Notes: generated by a model from the letters alone, not told the origin. A stretch of DNA of 7,699 nt from DATEEW01 sp035273665 (GCA_035273665.1 DATEOW010000206.1:1-7699), one strand, 5' to 3'. Positions 1 to 6,688 are shown, numbered from the stretch's first letter. Program-made: numbers and translations.

Positions 1-159
1 TCCGCCGAGCAGTGAATCGTTTCCATCACCGCCGTAAAGCTTGTCGTTCTCATCGCCCCCAGAAAGACTGTCGTTGCCGCCGAAGCCGTAGATATCGTCC
101 TGACTGGCGGTGCCGATAAGCGTGTCGTTGTTTTCCGTGCCGTTGATGATATTGGCCAT
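1..159 (-). CDS. RTX (haemolysin-type) calcium-binding repeat protein, N-terminal fragment
   Basis: This is a partial gene: the first 53 codons are present and the rest lies beyond the left edge. The protein starts MANIINGTENNDTLIG and goes straight into glycine/aspartate nonapeptide repeats (GFGGNDSLSGG, LYGGDGNDSLLGG), matching the RTX pattern GGxGxDxLx. In this family each pair of repeats forms a calcium-binding beta-roll turn, and the proteins usually leave the cell unfolded through a type I secretion system and fold when they meet external calcium. There is no Sec signal peptide, which agrees with type I export; the export signal would be at the unseen C-terminus. The ATG at 159 is chosen because AGGAGGA sits 4 bases upstream (164-170). 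Many RTX proteins carry an enzyme or adhesin domain before the repeats; here repeats begin by about residue 6, so any functional domain must follow them. The substrate or activity cannot be told from this fragment. The family call is firm, the function open. Confidence 0.85.
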   Translation of the reverse strand, partial: MANIINGTENNDTLIGTASQDDIYGFGGNDSLSGGDENDKLYGGDGNDSLLGG

Positions 160-163
160 GGTT

Positions 164-170
164 TCCTCCT
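164..170 (-). promoter_or_regulatory. Ribosome binding site of the RTX gene
   Basis: On the minus strand AGGAGGA lies 4 bases before the ATG at 159. It is a near-perfect Shine-Dalgarno sequence, the strongest in the window, and it decides the start codon. It suggests that the RTX protein is translated efficiently. Confidence 0.8.
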
Positions 171-189
171 GAGGGCGGCTATTGGATGC

Positions 190-212
190 CGGTATGTCTT
201 GGTTTTATACCG
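190..212. repeat. Small inverted repeat in the RTX leader
   Basis: CGGTAT (190-195) and ATACCG (207-212) are perfect complements separated by 11 bases. If the promoter at 236-263 is real, this dyad falls in the 5' untranslated leader, about 20 bases before the ribosome binding site. It could be a weak RNA hairpin or an operator half-site pair. A 6-bp arm can occur by chance, so confidence is low. Confidence 0.25.
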
Positions 213-235
213 ATGTCATGTAGATTCAGGCCAGC

Positions 236-263
236 ATCATAGACTAAACACCGTGTCGAGCAA
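236..263 (-). promoter_or_regulatory. Candidate sigma70-like promoter for the RTX gene
   Basis: On the minus strand, TATGAT (236-241) is a five-of-six match to the -10 consensus. TTGCTC (258-263) is a three-of-six match to the -35, with a 16-bp spacer. Transcription would begin near 229 and give a leader of about 70 bases. A separate promoter makes sense because the upstream kinase gene ends 204 bp away. The weak -35 means the promoter may need an activator, or may be chance. Confidence 0.35.
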
Positions 264-363
264 CGCGCGGGATGCCTCTTGATCCTTCAAGGTAATTCTG
301 TCTAGGAAACGGGTCTTTGGTTTGACCAGACATACTCTGTGGCGGGAATCTGGCCGGATTCAG

Positions 364-2244
364 CTAGTGGCGCGTCTCAAGCAGCGCTTCCAGTTCGGGC
401 AGGTTCACCGGTTTGACCATGTGCGCGTTGCAGCCCGCCGCTTTCGATTGCCGACGGTCGCTTTCCTGGCCCCAGCCGGTGAGGGCGACGATGAAGGTTT
501 CTTTTCCCCAAGCCTCCGCGCGGATGCGGCGCGTGACCTCGTGGCCGTTCATCGCGGGCATGCCGATGTCCATCAAAATCGCATCGGGGCGCATCGATTG
601 TGCGGTCTCGATCGCCGAGGGCCCATCGTTGGCGATTTGCGTCTCGTAGCCGATGAGCGAGAGCACGAGTGCCGTCGAAGAAGCCGCATCCCGATTATCG
701 TCGACGACGAGAATGCGCAATTTGCCGTCGCTTTGACGCGGCACTTCCGCAATCGGATCGGGCGCGCGCGCGGCTTGCGGCAGCATCGGCAGGCGCACCG
801 TGAAGCGACTGCCGCGATTGTCGCCTTCGCTTTCGGCTTTCACGCTGCCGCCATGCAATTCGACCAAGCCTTTGACGAGCGCCAAGCCGATGCCGAGTCC
901 GCCCGAATCGCGCTCGGTGCTGCGATCCACTTGGGTGAACATGCCGAACACGGCTTGCAATTGATCCGGCGGAATGCCGATGCCTGTATCTTCTACAGTG
1001 ATAACAATTTCTTCGCCTTCGCGACCGGCCGTCAGCCGGATTTCGCCGCCGGGCGAGGTGTACTTGGCGCTGTTATTGAGCAGATTCGACACCACCTGCG
1101 AGAGCCGTGTGAGATCCGCGTCGAGTAGCAAAGGCTCCTTGGGCATTGAACAGTGGAGTCGATGTCCTGCTGTCTCGATTGCGGGCCGCGCGGTTTCGAT
1201 CGCGCTATGGATGATGTCGCTCAACGCCACATGCGAGCGACGCAGTTCAAGTTTCGCCGCGCCGATGCGCGCGACATCCAGCAGATCGTCAAGTAAGTGC
1301 ACCATGTGGCCGAGCTGTCTTTCCATCACGTCGCGTGTGCGCGCGATGGCCGCTGCGTCGTTCGGCGCAAGACGCATGATCTGCAAACCGTTGCGCAACG
1401 GCGCGAGCGGATTGCGCAGTTCATGCGCAAGCACGGCCAGGAACTCGTCTTTACGCTTATCCGCTTCGGCCAGTTGTAGGGCCAGCGTGCGAAATCGCTG
1501 TTCGCTCTCGACGAGCGCCTCTTCCATCCGACGGCGCGCCGTAATGTCGTTAAAGAGGACCGCCACTTTGGTGCTACCGTCGCCGCCCAAGCGGAAGGCG
1601 TACACATCGAACCACCGGCCGAGGGCCTCGGCGTGGTTGACGAAACGTACGCTTTCCCCCGTGCGCGCCACTTTGCCGTATATCTCGAACCAGCTCGATT
1701 CATGCTCCGGCACAATCTCTCGCATGCGACGCCCCGTCGCGTTCGCCATGCCGGTATGCCGTTCGAAGGCCGGGTTCAGCTCTGCGAAGCGGTAATCGAG
1801 AGGCCGGCCCGCCTTATCGAAAATCATGTCGATAATGCAAAACCCCTCGTCAATCGAATCGAAGAGGCTGCGATATCGCTCGGCAGTCTCGCGGATCGTC
1901 TGCTCGGTGCGGACGCGTTCACTAACGTCGTGGAAATAAACAGTGAGGAGATCCGCCGCAGGGTGCACATGCACTTCGTACCAGCGCTTATGCGGCGGGT
2001 AAAAGGCGGTCAGGATGCGCTTTTGCTGGTCTTGCATCGCGGCCCGGTAAGCGCGGCCGAAATCCGTGTCCTCAAAGCCCGGATAAGCGGTCCACAGTAC
2101 CTGCCCGAGTAAATCTTCCCGTCGCCGCCCCAGCAACTGTTCCCCGGCGCGGTTCAGGAAAGTGAAGCGCCATTCCCGATCCAGGGCGTAATACCCGTCG
2201 GAAATGGTGTTCAGAATGGCGGCGGCGCGGTCTTCGCTGTCCAT
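364..2244 (-). CDS. Hybrid sensor histidine kinase (PAS-PAS-HisKA-HATPase_c-REC)
   Basis: This is a 626-residue two-component sensor that should autophosphorylate on histidine and pass the phosphate to its own receiver domain. Counting from the ATG at 2244, two PAS domains cover about 5-115 and 120-240, with a short coiled linker after each. The HisKA domain has the H-box FLAVLAHELRNPLAP with phospho-acceptor His274. The ATPase domain shows the N-box (Asn387, Asn391), the G1 box DTGIGI starting at 419, the F-box near 433 and the G2 box GGLGIGLAL (448-456). The receiver (about 510-626) has the acidic pair Asp515/Asp516, acceptor Asp559 in MDIGMP, Thr589 and Lys611, so every catalytic residue is present. 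No membrane segment is seen, so it is probably a cytoplasmic sensor; the PAS ligand is unknown. It is transcribed away from another hybrid kinase at 2390. A TTG at 2283 would add 13 residues; neither start has a good ribosome binding site, and ATG is preferred. No output domain is present, so an HPt protein or separate regulator must exist elsewhere. Confidence 0.93.
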   Translation of the reverse strand: MDSEDRAAAILNTISDGYYALDREWRFTFLNRAGEQLLGRRREDLLGQVLWTAYPGFEDTDFGRAYRAAMQDQQKRILTAFYPPHKRWYEVHVHPAADLLTVYFHDVSERVRTEQTIRETAERYRSLFDSIDEGFCIIDMIFDKAGRPLDYRFAELNPAFERHTGMANATGRRMREIVPEHESSWFEIYGKVARTGESVRFVNHAEALGRWFDVYAFRLGGDGSTKVAVLFNDITARRRMEEALVESEQRFRTLALQLAEADKRKDEFLAVLAHELRNPLAPLRNGLQIMRLAPNDAAAIARTRDVMERQLGHMVHLLDDLLDVARIGAAKLELRRSHVALSDIIHSAIETARPAIETAGHRLHCSMPKEPLLLDADLTRLSQVVSNLLNNSAKYTSPGGEIRLTAGREGEEIVITVEDTGIGIPPDQLQAVFGMFTQVDRSTERDSGGLGIGLALVKGLVELHGGSVKAESEGDNRGSRFTVRLPMLPQAARAPDPIAEVPRQSDGKLRILVVDDNRDAASSTALVLSLIGYETQIANDGPSAIETAQSMRPDAILMDIGMPAMNGHEVTRRIRAEAWGKETFIVALTGWGQESDRRQSKAAGCNAHMVKPVNLPELEALLETRH

Positions 2245-2389
2245 GGATCCGGCGGATTGAAAGCTTTGAGGGCTCTTGAGCAATGCAGGTGCCGAGCCGG
2301 AATGATTCGAAAGGGCCGGGACCTTTTTGGCGGCGCCTTTGCTTTACACTCTGCGCTCTCTCGTCCCGAGCCCTGCGCTTTCCATCCCA
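2245..2389. promoter_or_regulatory. Divergent intergenic region between two hybrid kinase genes
   Basis: These 145 bp must hold the promoters of both kinases. On the plus strand TACACT (2345-2350) resembles a -10 element and would give a leader of about 33 bases to the ATG at 2390, but no convincing -35 lies 16-18 bp before it. On the minus strand I see no acceptable promoter. No clear palindrome or ribosome binding site is visible for either gene. The assignment rests on gene orientation rather than on motifs. Confidence 0.4.
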
Positions 2390-4900
2390 ATGGCCGTCTC
2401 CACAGACCTCGCTTTTCTTTCCGACGGGGGCGAAACCGGTGCGCTGATACGCGCCCACGATTGGACGACAACCCCGCTGGGCCCGCCGGAGGGCTGGCCG
2501 CAATCCCTCCGCAGCATGATCGGGTTGATGCTGGCCTCCAACCAGGCCATGTTCCTGATCTGGGGCCCGGAACGCATCAAGTTTTATAACGACGCCTATG
2601 CGCCTGTTCTGGGCAAGCGTCACCCGGCTGCGATGGGCGCACGCTTCAACGAAATCTGGACCGATATCCTCCACGAAGTCGGGCCCTTGGCCGACAAAGC
2701 CTATGCGGGCGAATCCACCCATATGGAAAACATGCCGCTGTGCATGTTCCGCAATGGCTATTGGGAAGACACCTACTTCACCTTCTTCTATACGCCTATC
2801 CGCAAAGAAGACGGCAAAGTCGGCGGTATGTTCTGCGCGTGCGCCGACACCACCGCGCAAGTGCTTGCCGAGAAACAGCGGCTCCTCGATTTGTCGGAGA
2901 CGCAGCGAATCGAACGCGCGCGCAGACGTCTTGCGGCGGTTGTCGAGCAATCCGCAGATTTCATCGGCATTGCGCGCCCGAATGGTCAGCCCATTTATGT
3001 GAACGAAGCGGGCCTGCGCATGATGGGGCTTGCCGGCATTGACGACAGCCCAGACTCGCTCATTGAATTTTTTGTTCCCGAAGAACGCAGGTTTGTGCAG
3101 CAAGTGGTTCTGCCCGCTGTGCAAAGCGAAGGCTATTGGGAAGGCGATCTGCATTTCGGTCATTTCAAAACCGGCGAGAAAATTCCCGTCCGTTACAACA
3201 TCTTTCCCGTACTGGACGAAACGCAGCAGGTTATCGGCTACGCCACGACCACGCGCGATCAGCGCGAACAGAAACGCGCCGCCGCCGAGGCGGCCGAACT
3301 TGCCGCGGAACGCGCGGCGATTCTTGGCCAGTTGGCCGAAGGTGTGATCGTTACCGATGCACAAGGCCGCATCACGTATATCAACGATGCCGCCGAAGCA
3401 CTGCACCGCGTCGGCAAACTTGGCACTACCCCGGATGAGTATCAGGCGACGTATAACCTTTACACGGAAGACGGCCAGCCTTATCCCTTTGACGAACTGC
3501 CCCTTGCGCGCGCGGCGCTCAAAGGCGAAACCATCATCGATGCGCGCTGGCGGATTCACCGCCACGACGGGAGCGAAGTGATTGCAATCGGCTGCGCGAA
3601 GCCGCTGGTCGGCCCGGACGGTCAACGGCGTGGCGCGGTGCTCACGGTGCGCGACGATACTGCGCGCTATCAGGCGCAAAATGCGTTGCGCCAACTGAAC
3701 GAAACGCTCGAACACAAGGTGATGGAGCGCACGGCAGAACTCGAACGTGCGCAATCGGCCCTGCGCCAGTCGCAAAAAATGGAAGCCGTGGGGCAACTGA
3801 CCGGTGGCCTCGCACACGATTTCAATAACCTGCTGCAGGCCATCAACGGGCATTTGCAACTGATCCGGCATTTTCCGCTGGATGCGGAGCGCGTTCGCCA
3901 ATGGGCCGACAACGGTTTACGCGCCGTCGACCGCGGCGCAAAGCTCACTTCGCAGCTGCTCGCGTTCTCGCGCTTGCAGCGGCTCGAACTCAAACCCGTT
4001 TCAATGGAAAACCTCGTCAACGGCATGGCCGACATGCTGATGCGCACACTAGGCCCCAGCATCGAAATCGATCTCGATTTGCAAGCGGAAGAAAGCACGG
4101 TCCTCACCGACCCCACGCAACTTGAAATGGCATTGCTCAACCTCGCCATCAACGCGCGCGATGCCATGCCCGGCGGCGGCGCATTGCGTATCTCCACGAC
4201 GGTACAGCACATCGAAAACGATACCGAACTTGCGCCGGGCGATTATGTTGCACTCAGCATCGCGGATACCGGCTCGGGGATGTCCAGCGACGTGCAAGGG
4301 CGCGCCTTCGATCCTTTCTTCACCACGAAGGGTGTGGGCAAAGGCACGGGCCTCGGTTTATCGCAGGTCTATGGTTTTGCGCGCCAAGCGGGCGGCACCG
4401 CGCGTCTGGTTAGCCAAGAAGGGCAGGGCACCACCGTCACCTTGTTGCTGCGCCAAGCGCAGAGCAAATCGGATGGCGCCGTCGATGCACCGGGCACTAT
4501 GCGCTTCGACACGGCGACACGCACCGGCGAAGTCCTCATCGTGGACGACGATAACGAAGTGCGCGAAATCCTATGCGAGATGCTCGTCACCGCCGGCTTC
4601 ACGGTGCGAAGCGCAGTAGATGGACCGAGCGCCTTGGATCAAGTCCTCAAAGGTCGGCCCGATCTCTTATTGCTCGACTTCGCCATGCCCGGCATGAACG
4701 GCGCCGAGATGGCCGCCACCGTCAGAAAAACCCACCCGCGACTACCGATCATTTTTTCCAGTGGATATGCGGATACTTCGTCGCTGCATGCCGCCGTCGG
4801 TGCCGACGCAACGGTGTTGCGCAAACCTTTTCAAGTGGAAGAACTACTCGCTGCCATAGATGTGGCGCTTAAAAATTCGTCACGGCCGGACTTGCACTAA
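2390..4900 (+). CDS. Hybrid sensor histidine kinase (three PAS-like domains, HisKA, HATPase_c, REC)
   Basis: This is an 836-residue hybrid two-component kinase. The N-terminus (GETGALIRAHDWTTTPLGPP, then through residue ~160) is a PAS-like input module common in proteobacterial kinases. PAS-type domains follow at about 180-290 and 305-425. A coiled coil (about 428-462, LNETLEHKVMERTAELERAQ) leads into the H-box QLTGGLAHDFNNLL with phospho-acceptor His476, of the NtrB-like type. The ATPase domain has the N-box (Asn584, Asn588), the G1 box DTGSGM (626-631), DPFFTTK (641-647) and the G2 box GKGTGLGLS (650-658). The receiver (about 713-828) has Asp719/Asp720, acceptor Asp763 in LLDFAMP, Ser790 and Lys812. 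All key residues are intact. There are no transmembrane helices, so the kinase is cytoplasmic; the signal is unknown. The ATG at 2390 is preferred over an in-frame TTG at 2327 because the conserved module begins just after it, but neither has a ribosome binding site. It ends 43 bp from the convergent hipA gene. With no effector domain, its output partner lies elsewhere. Confidence 0.93.
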   Translation: MAVSTDLAFLSDGGETGALIRAHDWTTTPLGPPEGWPQSLRSMIGLMLASNQAMFLIWGPERIKFYNDAYAPVLGKRHPAAMGARFNEIWTDILHEVGPLADKAYAGESTHMENMPLCMFRNGYWEDTYFTFFYTPIRKEDGKVGGMFCACADTTAQVLAEKQRLLDLSETQRIERARRRLAAVVEQSADFIGIARPNGQPIYVNEAGLRMMGLAGIDDSPDSLIEFFVPEERRFVQQVVLPAVQSEGYWEGDLHFGHFKTGEKIPVRYNIFPVLDETQQVIGYATTTRDQREQKRAAAEAAELAAERAAILGQLAEGVIVTDAQGRITYINDAAEALHRVGKLGTTPDEYQATYNLYTEDGQPYPFDELPLARAALKGETIIDARWRIHRHDGSEVIAIGCAKPLVGPDGQRRGAVLTVRDDTARYQAQNALRQLNETLEHKVMERTAELERAQSALRQSQKMEAVGQLTGGLAHDFNNLLQAINGHLQLIRHFPLDAERVRQWADNGLRAVDRGAKLTSQLLAFSRLQRLELKPVSMENLVNGMADMLMRTLGPSIEIDLDLQAEESTVLTDPTQLEMALLNLAINARDAMPGGGALRISTTVQHIENDTELAPGDYVALSIADTGSGMSSDVQGRAFDPFFTTKGVGKGTGLGLSQVYGFARQAGGTARLVSQEGQGTTVTLLLRQAQSKSDGAVDAPGTMRFDTATRTGEVLIVDDDNEVREILCEMLVTAGFTVRSAVDGPSALDQVLKGRPDLLLLDFAMPGMNGAEMAATVRKTHPRLPIIFSSGYADTSSLHAAVGADATVLRKPFQVEELLAAIDVALKNSSRPDLH

Positions 4901-4918
4901 GGCGCTCGTTCCGCGCGC

Positions 4919-4935
4919 GCCGTATCGAGAACGGC
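4919..4935. terminator. Weak hairpin between convergent genes
   Basis: GCCGT (4919-4923) pairs with ACGGC (4931-4935) around a 7-base loop, in the 43 bp between the stop of the plus-strand kinase and the stop of hipA. On the plus strand a short T-rich run (4943-4945, 4947-4948) follows about 8 bases later. The stem is short and the T-run poor, so it may be a weak terminator for the kinase gene or nothing. It is the only candidate in this gap. Confidence 0.2.
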
Positions 4936-4943
4936 AAGTCGAT

Positions 4944-6278
4944 TTATTCCGCCGGCTGTGCCGCCAGGCTTTTAACGCGCTGCCGAAGGCCCTTAAAAAT
5001 TGCTTCCGCCACTTGCGTTGGAAAATGTTTGGGCAAACGGGTTTCAACCTCTGCGATGACCGTCTCGGTCCGATCCAGCGCATCTTTGATCAGATGTTCC
5101 ATGTTCAGGCCATAACCGATTTTGCGCGCTGTTTCGTTAAAGTGGCGGCGCTGAATCGTTTTCATGGCGTAATGTTTATTCCGAACGCCGGAGAGTCCCA
5201 TCGCCAGCTTCAGTTTGTGCTCGGAATATTCTTTATTGGCGATGGCGGGCCACAGAGAAATCACATCATAGAGTGGTGTCAGACGATAAGCGCCGCGCGG
5301 CAGGAGATGGAGGCTGAAATTTTTCGCATGGCCATCCGGCGCAGCGAGCATCCAGAACAGCAACTGCGCATACAGGAAAATATCTGCGTCGCGTAGCGGC
5401 GATTCCGATTGGCGAAGAATGTTGGTGATTGTCGAAATGCCGGGCCCGCCGTCCGACTCGTACTTGGACACGACGGGCGTGGCGGTCGCCTGGCAAAAAT
5501 CCTCCTGCGGCAGGCGCAGCCAATAGCGTCCGCTGGAATGCAGCACTCGGTCGAATCGCTCGACGATCAGCGCCTTCTGCGATTCAAACTGCGCGATCTC
5601 GCATGCCGCCACCGGCATGCCGAACGCGTTCAAGATCTGTGCACACAACCATTCGTTTTCCACGGAAGTGCGCAAATCGATCTGACTGCTGCCACCGACG
5701 AGTCCCAAAGGGAGCTTGAAAAGATGCGTCGTGGGCGTGGCCCCCAAAGGGCGATGCCATTTTCCATCGTGCAGGAGTAGCGCAGTTTTTTCCTGCGCGC
5801 CCGCAAGGGAGATGCGCAAGTCGCCTTGCTGCGCATCCCAGCCAGGTGAGGCAGCGCTCGTTTGCAACAAGAAGCTTTCTATCTCCCGCTTCGATAATGC
5901 CTTTGCCTCGATCTTTTTGAAGTTGCCCGGTGTTTCGTCCGGCGGAAGCAATTGCAGCGCCCCGACACAATCGCGCCCGATGGCGGACAGCAACTCGAAG
6001 GGCTCATCCGATGCCGTTCTAAAACGCCGCTGCAGCTTTTTGCGTAGTGCGGAGGTATCCGGCAATAGATTGTCGAAGTAGGCGGCAACCGCCGCACCGC
6101 GATGCGCCGCGTCGCCCAGAAAAGGAAGTGAAAGGGAAATCGGCCGCCCTTCGGCGCTCTCGATCCAGCCGGGGTCGTAAAGCAACTCCGTTTGTCCTCG
6201 GACGGGGAAATGCCAGGTTCCCACGCGTTGTCCGTTCATCCAAAGCGCAAGCGCACGCTGTCTGGCAGGTCGGCCCAT
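4944..6278 (-). CDS. hipA: HipA-family serine/threonine kinase toxin
   Basis: This 444-residue toxin half of a type II toxin-antitoxin pair is about the length of E. coli HipA. HipA-type kinases phosphorylate a cellular target (glutamyl-tRNA synthetase GltX in E. coli), which stalls translation and produces dormant, drug-tolerant cells. The N-terminal domain carries SLSLPFLGD (48-56) and YFDNLLPD (67-74). RISLAGAQEKTALL (155-168) holds Ser157, matching the autophosphorylated Ser150 of E. coli HipA. HLFKLP gives ATP-binding Lys188. VERFDR (239-244), LRLPQEDFCQ and KYESDGGPG are almost identical to E. coli. PDGHAKNFS carries catalytic Asp315 and Asn320, and LTPLYD carries metal-binding Asp338. 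The kinase therefore looks intact. The ATG at 6278 lies 3 bases after the hipB stop with only a poor ribosome binding site, suggesting translational coupling to hipB. The target in this organism is inferred, not seen. Orientation is convergent with the kinase at 2390. Confidence 0.96.
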   Translation of the reverse strand: MGRPARQRALALWMNGQRVGTWHFPVRGQTELLYDPGWIESAEGRPISLSLPFLGDAAHRGAAVAAYFDNLLPDTSALRKKLQRRFRTASDEPFELLSAIGRDCVGALQLLPPDETPGNFKKIEAKALSKREIESFLLQTSAASPGWDAQQGDLRISLAGAQEKTALLLHDGKWHRPLGATPTTHLFKLPLGLVGGSSQIDLRTSVENEWLCAQILNAFGMPVAACEIAQFESQKALIVERFDRVLHSSGRYWLRLPQEDFCQATATPVVSKYESDGGPGISTITNILRQSESPLRDADIFLYAQLLFWMLAAPDGHAKNFSLHLLPRGAYRLTPLYDVISLWPAIANKEYSEHKLKLAMGLSGVRNKHYAMKTIQRRHFNETARKIGYGLNMEHLIKDALDRTETVIAEVETRLPKHFPTQVAEAIFKGLRQRVKSLAAQPAE

Positions 6279-6281
6279 GGC

Positions 6282-6527
6282 TTACCAACGCGCCTTGGCG
6301 GTCGAGGCGGGTTGCTTTTCGGCAACGGAAAGCTCGAGCCCGAGCGCGCTCGTCATTGCCAGAATCTGGTCCAGCGTCATCGGGCCCTGACCATTGAGCA
6401 ATTGAGAAATCCGGCTCTGGCTCACGCCCAGTTTGACGCCCAGTTCCGCCTGGGACATTTTGAGCGCGCGGCGCCTTCCTTCCAGGATCTGGCCGAACTG
6501 CAATGGGGTCTTAATAGGCTGCGGCAT
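6282..6527 (-). CDS. hipB: HipB-type XRE-family antitoxin and autorepressor
   Basis: This 81-residue protein has a Cro/C1-type helix-turn-helix covering about 11-66 (FGQILEGRRRALKMSQAELG, then VKLGVSQSRISQLLNG). As HipB in known systems, it should form a dimer that binds the operators upstream, represses the operon and holds HipA inactive. After the fold comes a short polar tail (EKQPASTAKARW) ending in Trp81. E. coli HipB also ends in a flexible tail with a terminal Trp (Trp88), reported to contact HipA and to matter for proteolytic turnover. I choose the ATG at 6527 because the predicted transcript begins near 6549, which would leave the alternative TTG at 6548 with no leader; the ATG gets a leader of about 22 bases with a weak GGGA element 7 bases upstream. 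It is the first gene of a two-gene operon with hipA 3 bp downstream. Identity is supported by the HTH fold, gene order and the adjacent HipA. Confidence 0.93.
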   Translation of the reverse strand: MPQPIKTPLQFGQILEGRRRALKMSQAELGVKLGVSQSRISQLLNGQGPMTLDQILAMTSALGLELSVAEKQPASTAKARW

Positions 6528-6555
6528 TTGACAATCCCGTCCGTGCAATGATCAC

Positions 6556-6584
6556 AAAATATTAGCAAAGCTAATAAAAGTCAA
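6556..6584 (-). promoter_or_regulatory. hipBA promoter
   Basis: On the minus strand, TTGACT (6579-6584, five of six to -35) is followed after exactly 17 bp by TATTTT (6556-6561, four of six to -10). Transcription should start near 6549, about 22 bases before the hipB ATG. The spacer is almost entirely occupied by operator 1, so a HipB dimer bound there would exclude RNA polymerase. This is the standard design of an autorepressed toxin-antitoxin operon. Confidence 0.75.
6560..6576. promoter_or_regulatory. hip operator 1 (perfect dyad)
   Basis: TATTAGC-AAA-GCTAATA is a perfect 7-3-7 palindrome lying between the -35 and -10 elements of the hipBA promoter. The overall form resembles the E. coli HipB sites (TATCC, eight bases, GGATA): an inverted repeat with a TAT...ATA rim. 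The bases differ, as would be expected for a diverged HipB recognition helix. Binding by HipB is inferred from position and symmetry. Confidence 0.8.
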
Positions 6585-6585
6585 T

Positions 6586-6602
6586 TATTAGTTAAGCTAA
6601 TA
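6586..6602. promoter_or_regulatory. hip operator 2
   Basis: TATTAGT-TAA-GCTAATA matches the operator 1 arms at 13 of 14 positions, and the outer arms extend to TTATTAG...CTAATAA (6585-6603). Its centre (6594) is 26 bp from that of operator 1 (6568). It sits directly upstream of the -35 element, so a bound dimer there could contact the one on operator 1. Confidence 0.75.
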
Positions 6603-6611
6603 ACACGTAAG

Positions 6612-6628
6612 TATTAGCAATAGTAATA
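6612..6628. promoter_or_regulatory. hip operator 3 (degenerate)
   Basis: TATTAGC-AAT-AGTAATA matches the operator 1 arms at 12 of 14 positions; one arm is perfect and the other has two changes. Its centre (6620) is again exactly 26 bp from the centre of operator 2. The regular step and graded match point to a third, weaker HipB site. Confidence 0.65.
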
Positions 6629-6666
6629 AGAGTCGTCACTTTAAAGGACGGCCGGGGCGTCATAAA

Positions 6667-6688
6667 GGCGGCGGCTCGCGCCGCCGCC
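6667..6688. repeat. Strong GC-rich hairpin
   Basis: GGCGGCGGC (6667-6675) and GCCGCCGCC (6680-6688) are perfect complements around a 4-base loop, TCGC. The stem is nine G-C pairs and must be very stable as RNA or extruded DNA. On the minus strand it is followed by TTTATG, a short T-run, so it could act as an intrinsic terminator for transcripts reaching hipBA from the right, insulating the operon. On the plus strand there is no T-run. A scattered genomic repeat element is another possibility. Confidence 0.6.

Noticed and set aside
346..361. Near-palindrome GAATCTGGCCGGATTC just after the first kinase stop as a terminator
   Set aside because: The stem has a T/G mismatch and no loop of normal size, and no T-run follows on the minus strand.
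322..1128. Plus-strand open frame (268 codons) opposite the ATPase and receiver domains of the first kinase
   Set aside because: Its product is an Arg/His/Ala-rich shadow without domains, while the opposite strand encodes intact kinase motifs at the same place.
2343..2348. TTTACA as a -35 element for the second kinase
   Set aside because: Nothing like a -10 lies 16-18 bp downstream. The overlapping TACACT is the better, though still weak, promoter candidate.
2072..3901. Very long minus-strand open frame (609 codons) opposite the start of the second kinase
   Set aside because: It lies antisense to the strongly conserved PAS and HisKA coding of the plus-strand kinase and overlaps the start of the minus-strand kinase in another frame. 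Its product is low-complexity (rich in R, A, G, H) without a recognisable domain. Codon bias in GC-rich DNA produces such shadows.
4944..6527. hipBA as a recently acquired island
   Set aside because: There are no integrase, transposase, tRNA or direct repeats at the edges, and the coding composition looks like that of the neighbours. Only the operator region is AT-rich, which its function explains.
6192..6551. Plus-strand open frame (119 codons) across hipB and the start of hipA
   Set aside because: It is antisense to clearly conserved hipB and hipA coding and has no ribosome binding site or recognisable product.
6560..6628. Regularly spaced repeats as a possible CRISPR fragment
   Set aside because: The units are 17-bp palindromes with 9-bp gaps, far too short for CRISPR repeats and spacers, and they sit on a promoter, which fits operators.
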